60,093 bases of DNA from Candidatus Saccharimonadota bacterium (GTDB lineage: Bacteria; Patescibacteriota; Saccharimonadia; Saccharimonadales; SZUA-47): the NCBI GenBank assembly GCA_020428465.1, contig JAGQMY010000035.1, positions 1 through 60,093 of the forward strand, written 5' to 3'. Below the pieces are notes generated by a model. That model was not told where the DNA came from and made no database searches. It worked only from the letters and a program-made list of their open reading frames with translations. Of the stretch, positions 34,619 through 45,565 are shown piece after piece (the first letter of the stretch is position 1; every line of letters starts with the position of its first letter). Position numbers and translations under genes: made by a program.

Positions 34619-35025
34619 TACAATGCTCCCAAATCTCTTAGCGATTGACCAAAAGCAATTAAAGCTTCTTTAACTTCTGAATCTTTAAGTGATTTATCAC
34701 CATTTTGTTTTATACTGTTCGCTAATTTATGCGCATTCCACAGCGCTTCATTATTAGTAAATCTATCTTCAGAATTAACTAACTTTTCACCCATAGTTTT
34801 ACCAGTTATTTTTTTCTTTTTTAGCACTTCTTCGAGTAGCATATCGGCATGAACGATAGCATGAGACCAATCCTCAGAATTAGCACAAAGTTTTTGAATA
34901 TCTCGCCACTTCTTGACGTATATTTGCGTCTTTATACGTTTTGGCAGTTTACGCATAACAAAAGTAAGTATTGTAATTATTACTACGGCTAATCCTATGA
35001 TAAAAATCGTACTTTCTGGACTCAT
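34618..35025 (-). CDS. Unknown membrane protein inside the gatCAB operon
   Basis: A 135-residue protein not recognised by name. An N-terminal membrane helix (about 5-23) is followed by a cytoplasmic helical domain: HADMLLEEVLKKK, MGEKLVNSEDRF, LWNAHKLANSIKQNG and ALIAFGQSLRDLG. This resembles the HEPN-like helical bundle found in many Patescibacteria proteins, but the Rx4-6H ribonuclease motif is missing. It overlaps both gatA (4 bases) and gatB (1 base), so it is tightly coupled to tRNA amidation or simply co-transcribed. Confidence 0.7.
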   Translation of the reverse strand: MSPESTIFIIGLAVVIITILTFVMRKLPKRIKTQIYVKKWRDIQKLCANSEDWSHAIVHADMLLEEVLKKKKITGKTMGEKLVNSEDRFTNNEALWNAHKLANSIKQNGDKSLKDSEVKEALIAFGQSLRDLGAL

Positions 35026-36476
35026 TTCATTTCTCCATACTGAGCTGCTAATGCAAATAAGCTTGCGTCTGATTTTTGTGGAGCCATTAGTTGCATACCG
35101 ACAGGTAAACCCGATACATTATGACAAGGTATGCTTATCGCAGGTACACCGACTAAATTAGCAGCTACAGAATAAATATCTTGTAAGTACATTTCGATTG
35201 GGTCGTCGTCATTCTCGCCAACTTTAAATGCTTTAGTAGGTGCTACAGGACCTGCCAAAAAATCTACTTTTGAGAATGCGTCATTAAATTCGTTTATTAA
35301 TTTCGTACGCACAGTTTGTGCTTTTTTATAATATGCATCGTAGTAACCCGAGCTTAATACGTGCGTTCCTATCATTATTCGTCGCTTGGCTTCTGCTCCG
35401 AATCCTTGACTTCTGCTTTTTTCGTACGATTCATTTAAATCGTTTGCTTCACTTGCAGAATACTGATATCTTTGACCATCGTGACGAGCTAAATTACTAC
35501 TTACTTCTGCGGGAACGACAATATAATAAACGGCAAGCGCTACCGGCAAACTCGGCAAACTAATATCAACAATCTCGGCGCCTAATTTTTCAAATTCATT
35601 GATTGAATTTTTAACGATTTCAGCTACGTCTTTATCTAATCCATCGCCAAAATATTCTTTAACTACGCCGATTTTTTTACCCTTAAGATTAAGATCGAGC
35701 TGACTAATTGGTTTTATAGGTTTTTCGATAGTCGTAGAATCCAAATCATCTTTTCCGCTCATAACATCCATTACTAGCGATCCATCGTACGCGTTCTGCG
35801 CAAATACACCGATAGTATCGGTACTACTCGCCATTGCAACCACGCCGCTCCTAGATACCAGTCCATATGTTGGCTTAAAACCGATAACACCACAGAAGCT
35901 TGCTGGTTGTCTGATTGATCCACCGGTGTCGGTTCCTAGTGCAAACGGCACAATTCCTAAGGCAACACTAGCCGCTGAACCGCCACTACTACCGCCAGGA
36001 ACTCTTGTTTTGTCATGTGGGTTCAGAGTTGTGAAGAAATCACTGTTTTCTGTAGAAGTCCCATGAGCAAGCGCATCAAGGTTTGCTTTAGCGATACATA
36101 TTGCACCTTCAGATTCGAGTCTTTCGATTGCCGTTGCCTGATAAGGAGCTATAAAACCTTTTAGCATATTACTTGCAGCTGTAGTCTCAGCCCCGAAAAC
36201 TAAGAAATTGTCCTTAGCTATAAACGGTACGCCCGCAAGTCGACCTGGGTTTTCACCTGCTTTTACTTTTTCATCAATTTTTTTGGCTCTGCTGATAGCC
36301 TTATCTTCTAGTAAAGAGATGACCACGTTATATTCCGGGTTAAATTTCTTTGCAAGTTCAAGTGATTTATTAACTAAACTCTCAGCGGTCTTAGAGCCGG
36401 ATTTGACAGCCTTAACTAACTCGTCAATTTTGTACCATGTGTAAAAAAGGTCATTTTTCAATTCGGTTGCCATCAA
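35022..36476 (-). CDS. gatA: Asp/Glu-tRNA amidotransferase subunit A
   Basis: A 484-residue amidase that releases ammonia from glutamine for GatB. The Ser-cisSer-Lys triad is visible: Lys in GVPFIAKDNF (about 87) and the Gly/Ser-rich signature RVPGGSSGGSAASVALG, followed by DTGGSIRQPASFCG. Length is typical. It lies between gatC (four-base overlap) and the unknown membrane protein. Confidence 0.97.
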   Translation of the reverse strand: MMATELKNDLFYTWYKIDELVKAVKSGSKTAESLVNKSLELAKKFNPEYNVVISLLEDKAISRAKKIDEKVKAGENPGRLAGVPFIAKDNFLVFGAETTAASNMLKGFIAPYQATAIERLESEGAICIAKANLDALAHGTSTENSDFFTTLNPHDKTRVPGGSSGGSAASVALGIVPFALGTDTGGSIRQPASFCGVIGFKPTYGLVSRSGVVAMASSTDTIGVFAQNAYDGSLVMDVMSGKDDLDSTTIEKPIKPISQLDLNLKGKKIGVVKEYFGDGLDKDVAEIVKNSINEFEKLGAEIVDISLPSLPVALAVYYIVVPAEVSSNLARHDGQRYQYSASEANDLNESYEKSRSQGFGAEAKRRIMIGTHVLSSGYYDAYYKKAQTVRTKLINEFNDAFSKVDFLAGPVAPTKAFKVGENDDDPIEMYLQDIYSVAANLVGVPAISIPCHNVSGLPVGMQLMAPQKSDASLFALAAQYGEMK

Positions 36477-36763
36477 ATCATCCTTTTTACTTTGATAAAT
36501 CTATCTTTTTTATCTGGTAGCAATTTTAGTAGCTCATCTGGCGATGCTTGTTGAATTACAACTTCGTCATCGCGCATCACATTTTCCAGACCAGTCACTT
36601 GATAAGTTGGCTCTAGGCCTGAGACATCAACATTATCAAGCATGTCGACATAGTCTAAAATACGACTTAACTCGGCTTGGAATTTTTTGATTTCAGATTC
36701 GGTTAAATGCAACTTGCTCAAAGCTGCCAATCTAATGACTTGATCTCGCGTTAGTTTTGACAT
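36473..36763 (-). CDS. gatC: Asp/Glu-tRNA amidotransferase subunit C
   Basis: A 96-residue linker subunit that wraps around GatA and GatB. It shows LAALSKLHLTESEI, FQAELSRILDYVDMLDNVD and a C-terminal KVKRMI. First gene of the operon: gatC, gatA, unknown, gatB, galU, then two small membrane proteins. TATAAT (36772-36777, minus) is eight bases before the ATG, indicating a leaderless transcript. Confidence 0.95.
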   Translation of the reverse strand: MSKLTRDQVIRLAALSKLHLTESEIKKFQAELSRILDYVDMLDNVDVSGLEPTYQVTGLENVMRDDEVVIQQASPDELLKLLPDKKDRFIKVKRMI

Positions 36764-36814
36764 TTACAGCAATTATATCTGATGGGTACAACTTAACGCA
36801 ATTATAAGCTTTAT

Positions 36815-37318
36815 TTACTTCAGGTATTTAGACCAGAGTGATAGCTGATATTCAGTGAGATTTGAGCTGTCAGATACCGCTGTCTGGATTTTCTCAGACG
36901 CCACTTTTATTACCGCGCCTGGGTAAATTAAATCGTTTCTCGGTAATGAGTCTACTAACACCGTTTCTGTATATAATCTTTGTTCCGGACTTAAACTCAG
37001 AGAGTTGTCACTTAAATAATCATTTACAATTTGGCGTACAATTACTGTTTGGTTGTCACCTTTTCTTACAGTTGCACTATACGAATCAGATTGTTTTTCC
37101 ACTTCAACTGTTCCGGCCTGAGGTGTTGATCCGATTTGAACCTGAGGAGCTTTGTCGTTGTTTTTTACATCCGAATTCTCAGTATTAGTCTCTGAAACTT
37201 GTGGTGTCTCACTCTGTTCTGCTAGTTGCTGATTGTTACCCCTTGATGAAATCCAGACTAATGTAAGCGATATAACTATCGCTCCGACCACTCTACCGTT
37301 TAGCCATTTTATATTCAT
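36815..37318 (-). CDS. Membrane-anchored LysM-like protein
   Basis: A 167-residue protein with an N-terminal membrane helix (about 8-24), a Ser/Thr/Gln-rich linker, and a C-terminal region from SYSATVRKGDNQTVIVRQI to YPGAVIKV. That region resembles a LysM domain (KGD start, Y/PG-xxIKV end), so it may bind peptidoglycan. The central helix is longer than usual, making the match imperfect. TATAAT and a GAGGG ribosome binding site lie in the 119-base upstream gap. Confidence 0.65.
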   Translation of the reverse strand: MNIKWLNGRVVGAIVISLTLVWISSRGNNQQLAEQSETPQVSETNTENSDVKNNDKAPQVQIGSTPQAGTVEVEKQSDSYSATVRKGDNQTVIVRQIVNDYLSDNSLSLSPEQRLYTETVLVDSLPRNDLIYPGAVIKVASEKIQTAVSDSSNLTEYQLSLWSKYLK

Positions 37319-37390
37319 TTAAGCGTACCCTCACTTATTCTGCCCACCATTAGCGTTTTATAAATTTCATTATACCTTAACACGTCAAGA

Positions 37391-37423
37391 AAATAAAAAG
37401 AGACTAATATTGTAATTAGCCCC
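37391..37423 (-). terminator. Terminator after the VWA/SpaA adhesin gene
   Basis: On the minus strand GGGGCTAAT (37423-37415) pairs with ATTAGTCTC (37408-37400), including G-U pairs, followed by TTTTTATTTT. Confidence 0.8.
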
Positions 37424-37437
37424 TTTTCCGCTTTTAT

Positions 37438-40400
37438 TTATTTTTCAGATTTAACTCGAGCGAGAAACAAAACACTCATTAATACAGTAATTCCAAATAC
37501 AATATTCGAAACTATTTCACGTCCGGTATTAACTAATGTTGAAGTTCCCAATACAGCCTGTGTACTAGTCTTAGTAGTACTTTCACCGAGAACTTTAGGT
37601 ATGCTTAATGTATGACTATCTTCTGCGCAAACAGGAGTTCGCTCATCAAATACAGTGTTGCTTACCAATCTATCAAGCTGAAAAACTAATGAGAGATTCT
37701 GCGCGTATGATTCATATCCGCATACTTCAACCGTATTCACTACATTAGCAACTTGATTTGCCGGAATTGTGTATTCAGCAGTGTAAATCCATGTTTCATC
37801 AGCATCAAGGTTGTTATCATCATCGATATCTCCAGAAACGTAGGTAGCGTCTCCTGTAATCGAGTCAACTACAGTGATTCCGCTTAGAGCAACATCGCCT
37901 GAGTTTGTTACAGTGAAATTGTATGTGACTTTTGATCCAGCTGATGCAGAGCTTGGACCAGACTTAACAACTTTAATTGATGGGTGGGCGATGTCATCAT
38001 TTGTTAGAATACAGGTTTTTGAAACTCCCAGAGATACAGTTACGTAACCCTCTGAATCACAGTCACCGCTAAAACCGGTGAATGTATATCCGTCAAATAA
38101 AGTTTCAGCAGCCTGGTATGTGCCAGGATTCACAGCCACTTGCTCACCAGATTTTAACGAATTTCCATCAAGTGTAAGTAAAAAGTCATCAGGTTCAGCT
38201 GTACCGCTATTATCATTTGTGACTTCTTTTACAACTGTAATGTAAGCTTGTTTTGCGGTATTAGTTATAGTACATGTCTTGGTTTCACCAAGAGCTACTG
38301 TAACATCTCCGTTTTCGTCACAGTCACCGCCCCAAGTTCCTGCTGTATAGCCAGGTAGATTGGTTTCACCAGCCGTGTGCGTTCCTGGGTTAACAGCGTA
38401 AGCTACTTCATCTTCAACAGCATTTCCGTCAACTGTGAGATTAAAATCATCTGGTTTAGCTGTACCACCGTTATCGTTTTTGACAGTTTTGTCAATAATT
38501 ATATATGCCTGTTGAGCTGTATTGGTTATAGTACAGTTATATACTCCACCTAGCTCTAATGAAACTGTACCGTCTGAATTACAGTCGCCTGTAACTTCAC
38601 CGATATAGCCGGAAACACCGTCTTCTGAAACAGTTACAGTTCCGACATTGAATTGGTTTTCTTCACCGCTCACTACTACTGTCGTATCAACATATAGAGT
38701 GAAATCTTTTACTTCAAGCGTTCCGCCAGTATTACCATTATCTACAACTTTAGTTACCGTTACCTTTGGCGCAATATCGTCATTTGTTATCGTACAGGTT
38801 ACTTTATCACCACGAGTTACTTGAATGTTTGTGCAGTTATCATACGAAGTTTTGTAACCATTTTGATTAGCTTCATTCTCCACTACTGTATATGTACCGT
38901 CCGGTACACTAACAGTCACGCTTCCATCAGCATCAAAATCGTAAGATTGATTATTAAGTGTAAAGCTAAAATCTGTATATGTTTTTGTTCCACCGCTACT
39001 ATTGTCTATTACTTTATTAACTGTTATTTCTCCTGGTTTTAGAGAGTTTATAAATACACAAGACACAATATCTGTTGCACTAACGTCTATATTTGTGACC
39101 GAGTTGTCATCCCAGCTACCCACGCTTTGACCATTAATCTTGCAACTTGCGCTAACAACTTCATACCCACTCTTAACAGTTTCATCTACGCTATAGTTTC
39201 CTGGGTCTACATCAACTGCTTCTGTTTGTCCTTGTGCATCGGTTACATAATCATTGCCGTCAACAGTAAATGTCCATCCACTTGCTAGTGTTTGATCATT
39301 TGTCGTATCGGGATTGCCATCACCATCAATAATTTTTGTTGTTGTAATCGTTCCACCACAAAGTTGTGATGCAAATCCAGCAAGTGTTGTTGCTAAAGTA
39401 TCAAATCCACTGGTTATTACAGCGTCGGCACTTGATACTTTTTCGAGATTTGTCGTGTTAACATCGGTGCCGATTCCTAAAGCGATTATTCGAGCTCCAG
39501 TGTTTGTTTTTATATCGTTAGCAACCGCAATAGCTGCATTAACAGATGTTGTTTCATCAGCAGTTGTACCATTTCCGATTCTGTTTGGATTACCATCAGA
39601 TGCGAAAACAACTAAATTAGGATTAATCCTAGGATCAAATGTACTTTGGGCTTTTAATAGTCCGTCTTCCCAGTTTGTTGACCCTCCGCTAACCGGTATA
39701 CCATTTATTGCATTATTAACATTCGTGAAGTTAGACGTAAAAGACTGAACAACCGATCCTGTTGTTGCGAATTTAGTTACAGAGAATTGAGTAGGGGTTC
39801 CGGAGAAAGCAGATGTAAATGAAGTCATTGCTGATTTCATGCTAGCTAGCTCTGTACTGTCGATGCTTGTAGAGTTATCTAGTACTAGAGCGATATCAAG
39901 ACCACACGAATTTCCCAACGCTGGGTTAGCGGCAGGCATTATTGGTTCAGTATAGTAAACTTTAACACCGATATAGTCATAATAAGCTGTTGCATTATTT
40001 GCACAATCATTGCCACTAACATCGTCAGTTTTGACTTTTAAAACAAAGTTAGCATTTGTAAAATCAGAAGCGGTCCATGTATGCCCAGACCAAGTGTCAC
40101 TTGACCCACCTAAAGTTTATGTAGTGTCGCTACCATTTATATTTGCATTCTTGTCCGTAGTGCTGCTTGAACCATTATTCCATGATAGGTTAACTTCAAG
40201 TCTACAACCGCTTGAGTCAGATGATTTTGCTTCTATGTTAACTTCAATTCCGTCGATAATAGAACCGTTAGGAATAGTCGGAATATTAAAATTCGACCAA
40301 TCCTGTTGGTCTTCGTCATCATCTGTTGCGTATTGATTATCACTAGCCTGAACTAATGATGGTGTATTTACATCCCAAGCTGAGTTACTGCTATTGTCAC

Positions 40401-40542
40401 CGTGTGTGCTTGTCGGCGTTAAAAATCCAGTGTCTGCAGCTGAAGCATTCTGAATTCCCACCGATACAAGTGATACTAATTGCGTACTAGCTAAAAGCAA
40501 CGCCAGCAACGCTCGCTTAGCGCGTTTAATAAAATTCCCCAT
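37438..40542 (-). pseudogene. VWA/SpaA-repeat surface adhesin interrupted by one TAA
   Basis: One continuous frame of 1034 codons broken only by TAA at 40119-40117 (codon 142). The first part starts at ATG 40542 after AAAGGAG and has a signal peptide (FIKRAKRALLALLLASTQLV). A beta-rich domain spans the stop: NINGSDTT, stop, TLGGSSDTWSGHTWTASDF. Beyond it lie a VWA domain with MIDAS DNSTS (about codons 222-226), several SpaA/Cna_B-like repeats each ending in TCTITN-like sequence, a DUF11-like domain (HPSIKVVKSG) and a C-terminal membrane helix with a charged tail. No LPXTG is visible. An ATG at 39939 could restart translation but would lack a signal peptide. It may be a pseudogene, a readthrough gene or a sequencing error. 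Confidence 0.85.
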
Positions 40543-40619
40543 CTCGCAGAACTCCTTTGTCTCTCCAGACAATTATTTTCAACTGAATTATCTCATGTTT
40601 GTCAACAATTTACAATAAT
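40542..40619 (-). promoter_or_regulatory. Promoter and RBS of the adhesin gene
   Basis: Minus strand TTGTAA, 17-base spacer, GATAAT preceded by TGA, in the gap between uvrB and the adhesin; AAAGGAG lies nine bases before the ATG at 40542. Confidence 0.55.
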
Positions 40620-42592
40620 TATTTTTTATTATCTAATTTTGATTTTATCTCTGATATTAAATCTCTTAGTTCTGCAGCTTTTTCAAATTCTAAATTAGCA
40701 CTGGCTAGATGCATTTGGCTTTCAAGGTCTTTGATTAAAGTACCATATTCATCCTTCGGTATTTTTCTCAAATCAATGTGTTTTTTCTTATCCCTAATCG
40801 ATTCCTCATGATTCATGCGTTCTGCAATGGCTTTTTTAACTCCTTGAGGTGTTATTCCATGATCAGTATTATATTTTTCCTGGATAGCACGACGTCGATT
40901 TGTTTCATCAATAGCTGCTGTTAGACTCTTGGTCATCACATCAGCGTACATTATTACTTTACCCTCTTCGTGACGAGCCGCTCTACCTATAGTTTGTATT
41001 AATGCTGGAGCACTTCTTAGGAATCCTTCTTTGTCAGCATCTAATATCGCAACAAGACTTACTTCGGGTAAATCTAGACCTTCGCGCAATAAGTTAATAC
41101 CAACTAACACGTCATAGACTCCCATGCGTAAATCACGTAGAATATCTGTCCTGTCCAGCGTGTCTACTTCGCTATGTAGGTATGCGACTTTTAATCCGAG
41201 TTCTTGAAGGTATTCTGTAAGATCTTCGCTCATACGCTTCGTAAGAGTTGTGACCAGTACGCGTTGATGCTTCTCCACAGTATCACGTATTTCGGCAATC
41301 AAATCATCGACTTGATGCTCGATAGGTCTTATTTCTATTTTAGGATCGAGCAATCCTGTAGGTCGAATAACCTGCTCTACTGGCTTAGAGCTTCGAGACA
41401 GTTCATACTCAGCCGGCGTAGCGCTGACATAGATTGCCTGATTTACATGCCTTTCAAATTCGGTAAAGGTAAGTGGACGATTATCTAACGCACTTGGTAG
41501 TCTAAATCCATAATCTACAAGAACTTCTTTTCTAGCTCTGTCACCGTTATACATTCCGCGAATTTGTGGCATTGTCATATGAGACTCGTCGATTAGCAAT
41601 AGATAATCGTCGGGGTAGTAATCAAGTAAAGTTGCAGGTTGCTCACCTTCTTCTCGATCTGTTAAATATCGACTGTAATTCTCAATACCCTTAACAAAGC
41701 CTGTTTGTTCTAACATTTCTATGTCGAACTGAGTACGCTGTTTCAATCTTTGTGCTTCAAGTAATTTTCCTTCGCTCTCAAACTGCTTTACTCTATTTTC
41801 TAATTCGCGCTCAATCTTACCGAGTGCAACTTTGAGTTTTTCATTCGGTGTTACATAGTGCGAACTCGGGAAAATCGTAACTGAAGTCGGTTTGCTAAGA
41901 ATCTCACCCGTTAATGCGTCCATCTTTGTTAAAGATTCAAGCTCTTCACCAAAAAATTCAGCTCGGTAAGCGACCTCTTCACTCGCTGGAAAAATATCAA
42001 TTACGTCACCGCGCACACGAAAAGTTCCTCGATGAAAATCGATATCGTTGCGTTGATATTGAATATCGGTAAGCTGTCTTATAAATTTGTCTCTTAGCCG
42101 TCTTTCACCAACCTTGAGTTTGATTGACAAATCTGAATAGTCACTCGGACTACCAATGCCATATATACAAGATACACTGGCTACTATGACTACGTCCCGC
42201 CTGGTTAACAAAGCATCTGTAGCGGCATGACGCATACGGTCTATTTCTTCGTTTATATCACTATCTTTCTCGATGTAAGTATCTGAGCGAGGTACATAAG
42301 CTTCTGGTTGATAATAATCAAAATAACTAACAAAATAATGAACTGCGTTTTCGGGAAAAAAACTCTTGAATTCCTCGTATAGTTGAGCTGCTAAAGTTTT
42401 GTTATGACAGATAACTAGCGTGGGTTTCTGCGTTTTTTCAATAATATTCGCCATGGTGAACGTTTTCCCTGAACCAGTAACACCAAGTAGCACCTGCTCC
42501 TTTTCGCCTTTGCTAATACCATTAACCAATGCTTCAATTGCAGCCGGCTGATCACCTGTGGGCTTATATTCCGATTTTATCTTAAATCTCAT
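40619..42592 (-). CDS. uvrB: UvrABC system protein B
   Basis: A 657-residue damage-verifying helicase of nucleotide excision repair. Walker A is GVTGSGKT (37-44), the beta-hairpin region is [20 protein letters not shown], helicase motifs include [10 protein letters not shown] and QTIGRAARH, and the C-terminal UVR motif ([20 protein letters not shown]) contacts UvrC. TACAAT (42600-42605, minus) is seven bases before the ATG, a leaderless layout. Confidence 0.97.
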   Translation of the reverse strand: MRFKIKSEYKPTGDQPAAIEALVNGISKGEKEQVLLGVTGSGKTFTMANIIEKTQKPTLVICHNKTLAAQLYEEFKSFFPENAVHYFVSYFDYYQPEAYVPRSDTYIEKDSDINEEIDRMRHAATDALLTRRDVVIVASVSCIYGIGSPSDYSDLSIKLKVGERRLRDKFIRQLTDIQYQRNDIDFHRGTFRVRGDVIDIFPASEEVAYRAEFFGEELESLTKMDALTGEILSKPTSVTIFPSSHYVTPNEKLKVALGKIERELENRVKQFESEGKLLEAQRLKQRTQFDIEMLEQTGFVKGIENYSRYLTDREEGEQPATLLDYYPDDYLLLIDESHMTMPQIRGMYNGDRARKEVLVDYGFRLPSALDNRPLTFTEFERHVNQAIYVSATPAEYELSRSSKPVEQVIRPTGLLDPKIEIRPIEHQVDDLIAEIRDTVEKHQRVLVTTLTKRMSEDLTEYLQELGLKVAYLHSEVDTLDRTDILRDLRMGVYDVLVGINLLREGLDLPEVSLVAILDADKEGFLRSAPALIQTIGRAARHEEGKVIMYADVMTKSLTAAIDETNRRRAIQEKYNTDHGITPQGVKKAIAERMNHEESIRDKKKHIDLRKIPKDEYGTLIKDLESQMHLASANLEFEKAAELRDLISEIKSKLDNKK

Positions 42593-42630
42593 CAGATTAA
42601 TTGTATCTGAATAGCTTAGTCAAAAGAAAA

Positions 42631-43296
42631 CTAACCTTGTCGAAGATTGTTATTAGTTCCTTTAATAAACCCGAATTTTCCAGCTAGTGGCTCGCAAATA
42701 CTTGCTTTTATCGCCCACTCTTCTGCGATATTTTTTGTTTTTAGATCTTTGTTCTTTTCGTCTAATACTTTTATTAAGGTTTTGACTAATCTTTCTGGAT
42801 CTGTATCAAAATATACAAGTCCCTTAGCCTGCTGACCAATTTCCTCAAGTTCGTCCAAAAGTTTAGGAAGGTAATCTGCTAACCCACCACTGCCTATCAA
42901 AACACCGCAAGGTTTGTCGGCTTCAATAGCAGTAGAAAACTCATGCATACTTCCCATGCGTCCACCTATGGTTATTACCGCATCGCTACTTTGTACGAGG
43001 TGAATATCACGACCAATATACTGCATACCAGTGAAATTTATGTAGCTGAAAAACCCGATCGGTAAACGATACTTCTTGGTATGTTCTCGCATACTCGAAG
43101 CTGGACTAAAACCGACGCTCATTCCACCTGCATCAAATGAGCCTTTAGCTGCATACATTGGAACTCCGACGGTTGCACCTGTTGTAGTTATATGTCCACC
43201 TCTGGCGATAGCAACTCCGACTTCATAAGCCAAGCCACAAGCCGAATCAACTGATTCACCTGCTGCAGCTCCCGAAACACATATTGAATAATTCAT
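42631..43296 (-). CDS. LOG/SLOG-family nucleotide-binding protein
   Basis: A 221-residue Rossmann-like protein. ITTTGATVGVPMYAAKGSFD and especially GGRMGSMHEFSTAIE match the LOG (lysine-decarboxylase-like) PGGxGTxxE region, although the exact motif is modified to GGRMGSMHE. Such proteins hydrolyse nucleotide monophosphates (cytokinin-activating LOG) or sense nucleotides. It lies between uvrB and an unknown gene. The substrate is not predictable. Confidence 0.75.
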   Translation of the reverse strand: MNYSICVSGAAAGESVDSACGLAYEVGVAIARGGHITTTGATVGVPMYAAKGSFDAGGMSVGFSPASSMREHTKKYRLPIGFFSYINFTGMQYIGRDIHLVQSSDAVITIGGRMGSMHEFSTAIEADKPCGVLIGSGGLADYLPKLLDELEEIGQQAKGLVYFDTDPERLVKTLIKVLDEKNKDLKTKNIAEEWAIKASICEPLAGKFGFIKGTNNNLRQG

Positions 43297-43321
43297 ATTT
43301 ATTTGGCGATAATCCTTATGT

Positions 43322-44536
43322 TTATAATACCATATTAAATTCGTTAATATTAAGTTGCTTCATTAGTGCTCGATTCAAGGTGTCATGCTTGAGATACCTA
43401 ATCTGCAATTCATTCCAAAGCGAACCCTCGAGGTGATTAGTTGGATGATCACCAAAATTCTTATTTAGGGCAACAGCCATCGCTACGTCAAGCAAATGGT
43501 ATGAAACGACCTGAATACCGTCTGTTGTACCTATATAATGACTTCCAACCCAATAGCTCATTGATGGAACTAACGAAGCTAACTTAGTCTCTGTCGGTTT
43601 CCACTTGACTTCATTGAGTTCGATTTCTAATTCTGCGGTTTCAATGTTTACATATCCAGTTGCCGAAAGTTCATGAACAGCTCGCCAAGAAGGGGTAAGT
43701 CCATGAATAGGTTCAAGCTCTATATTTTCCATAGCCAACATTTCTATAAAAACATTCTGAAATCCTTTATATAATGCCTTGTACCTGAATTGGGCGCTTT
43801 CAGCGGACATAACTTCAGCTGAATGTAGCAGTGAGCCAAGCACAAGTGTCGGGATACCAACAGAGTATTTCTTAATAACTGGTAACAAAATAACACTGCC
43901 TACTTTAATACTAGAGAATTGAAATCCTTTGGTTGGAAATTTCTTTAGTAATTTTTCTGTCCATTGACTGTTCAACAAATAGACTTGAGCTGACTGCCAT
44001 TGGATATCTTTAACTGGTAGGCGCTTAATTTTCGCGAGTACTTGTGAGTGCCATGAGTCATCTTCGATTTGGTCGGCTATGGCAAAAACAGCCTTTGCGT
44101 CCTCCCTTTTTAGGACAGAATCAATGGATCTCAAACTTAAAGCTTTTAAAGTTTTACGAGGAGGTACTGCTGTCAGAACGCGCTTTGCACCTGATGAAGT
44201 AAGGCAGAGTACACGCTCATCTTTCACTAGTTTACTGGCGGTTTTAATCAATACTTTAGATGTGGCGTCTGGTGATTTTTCGGATATTTTAAGTTTTTCT
44301 TGAAGTTTCTGGTCATCGTGCTTAAGCTTTGACACGAGCATATAAAATGTTTCTTTTATGGTTGTGTCTTCGGGTTTAAAACCTAAAACTAGTATTTTCG
44401 CTGCAGATTTCTGCTTTATTTCCGTACTGAGTCGAATGTCTATTCCAGGATTTAAGCATATATTTTCTAAGCGTTTTATATATGCTTCAAAATTTCGCTC
44501 ATCAATACTTAGTAGTTTTGAGAGAAATTTTGTCAT
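43322..44536 (-). CDS. Conserved-looking protein of unknown function
   Basis: A 404-residue soluble protein that I do not recognise. It is mainly alpha-helical in its first half (IKRLENICLN, ETFYMLVSKLKHDD). The second half contains mixed strands and hydrophobic helices (TLVLGSLLHSAEVMSAE, YWVGSHYIGTTDGIQVVSYHLLDVAMAVALNK). There is no signal peptide or clear catalytic motif. It follows the pfkB-type kinase by 18 bases at the end of the sugar-phosphate operon, so a role near that pathway is possible, but nothing in the sequence shows it. Confidence 0.6.
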   Translation of the reverse strand: MTKFLSKLLSIDERNFEAYIKRLENICLNPGIDIRLSTEIKQKSAAKILVLGFKPEDTTIKETFYMLVSKLKHDDQKLQEKLKISEKSPDATSKVLIKTASKLVKDERVLCLTSSGAKRVLTAVPPRKTLKALSLRSIDSVLKREDAKAVFAIADQIEDDSWHSQVLAKIKRLPVKDIQWQSAQVYLLNSQWTEKLLKKFPTKGFQFSSIKVGSVILLPVIKKYSVGIPTLVLGSLLHSAEVMSAESAQFRYKALYKGFQNVFIEMLAMENIELEPIHGLTPSWRAVHELSATGYVNIETAELEIELNEVKWKPTETKLASLVPSMSYWVGSHYIGTTDGIQVVSYHLLDVAMAVALNKNFGDHPTNHLEGSLWNELQIRYLKHDTLNRALMKQLNINEFNMVL

Positions 44537-44554
44537 AATTGTCGTTTTTAACTC

Positions 44555-45565
44555 CTACATTTCCTTAGGGAAGTAGTTTTTTGGTGCATTTCTAAGGTAA
44601 TAATCAATTTGGTCTTCGGTTAAAAGACCTTCTTGTGCACCTACATGCTGAACAACATTCATAGAATTTATCGGTGCCCACAATAATGCGCTAGGCACAT
44701 CAGCTCCTTTTATCAAGGCTGCAACAAAAGTAGAAGCGAATGCATCACCGGCACCAGTTCTATCAAGTGGAGGCGCTGGATCTGGATATAACGGCATACT
44801 CCATCTTTTGTTACCATCAGATGCATATGCACCATTAGGACCGTCTGTGATTAATGCAATCTTGATGCCAACCTCATGCATTTTATTCAATTGATCATGG
44901 ATATCTTCGTGGTTAGCATTAAATACATCCGTGGCTTCTTCACGGTTAAGTGCTACAACTTCGGCTCGTCGATAAAGCTTCTTTAACCTCTCAACGCCGG
45001 CCTGCATTTGAAATGTTCCAGGCTGGAATGCTAATTTAACATCCGGGTTTTCCTCAAGCCAATCAGCTATTTCATCATGATACTCGATCGCATTTTCGGA
45101 TATTGAGCTAAAATATACCCATTTAGGAATATCTGCTGGTCGGAATTTTGGCCACTGATAATCATATGCTTCGTGCTTAATCAAAATTGTACGCTCTTCT
45201 TTGTACCACAAAACGTAGTGATAATTTGATACTTTACCTGGGTTAACATGAACAAATCGCGTATCAACACCGTTAGATTTTAGTGCACGAACTATATCAC
45301 GACCCCAATCGTCATCACCTACATTACTAATAAATCCGGTATTGAGACCAAGCCGTGCGAACGATACAGCACCATTAGCTGCATTTCCTACGCCTTCGAC
45401 AATCTGAGCATGATCATAAGGAATCTTTGTGCCTAAAGGTATATTTAATATTGGCCCTTTTTCTGATTGTTCTACATACTCATATTTATCAACCAGATCT
45501 ATGAAGCAATCGGTAACAACATCTCCGATACTTAACACGTCAAGTTTACTTCGATTATCACTCAT
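44555..45565 (-). CDS. PfkB-family sugar kinase
   Basis: A 336-residue ribokinase-fold kinase. The N-terminal VEGVGNAANGAVSFARLG and the C-terminal anion-hole motif DRTGAGDAF (268-276, catalytic Asp274) are diagnostic. In this operon it sits directly downstream of fba with no gap, so it may phosphorylate fructose-6-phosphate, standing in for a missing PfkA; ribose, fructose or adenosine are alternative substrates. Its position in the fba-transketolase-rpe-rpiB cluster supports a sugar phosphate role. Confidence 0.88.
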   Translation of the reverse strand: MSDNRSKLDVLSIGDVVTDCFIDLVDKYEYVEQSEKGPILNIPLGTKIPYDHAQIVEGVGNAANGAVSFARLGLNTGFISNVGDDDWGRDIVRALKSNGVDTRFVHVNPGKVSNYHYVLWYKEERTILIKHEAYDYQWPKFRPADIPKWVYFSSISENAIEYHDEIADWLEENPDVKLAFQPGTFQMQAGVERLKKLYRRAEVVALNREEATDVFNANHEDIHDQLNKMHEVGIKIALITDGPNGAYASDGNKRWSMPLYPDPAPPLDRTGAGDAFASTFVAALIKGADVPSALLWAPINSMNVVQHVGAQEGLLTEDQIDYYLRNAPKNYFPKEM

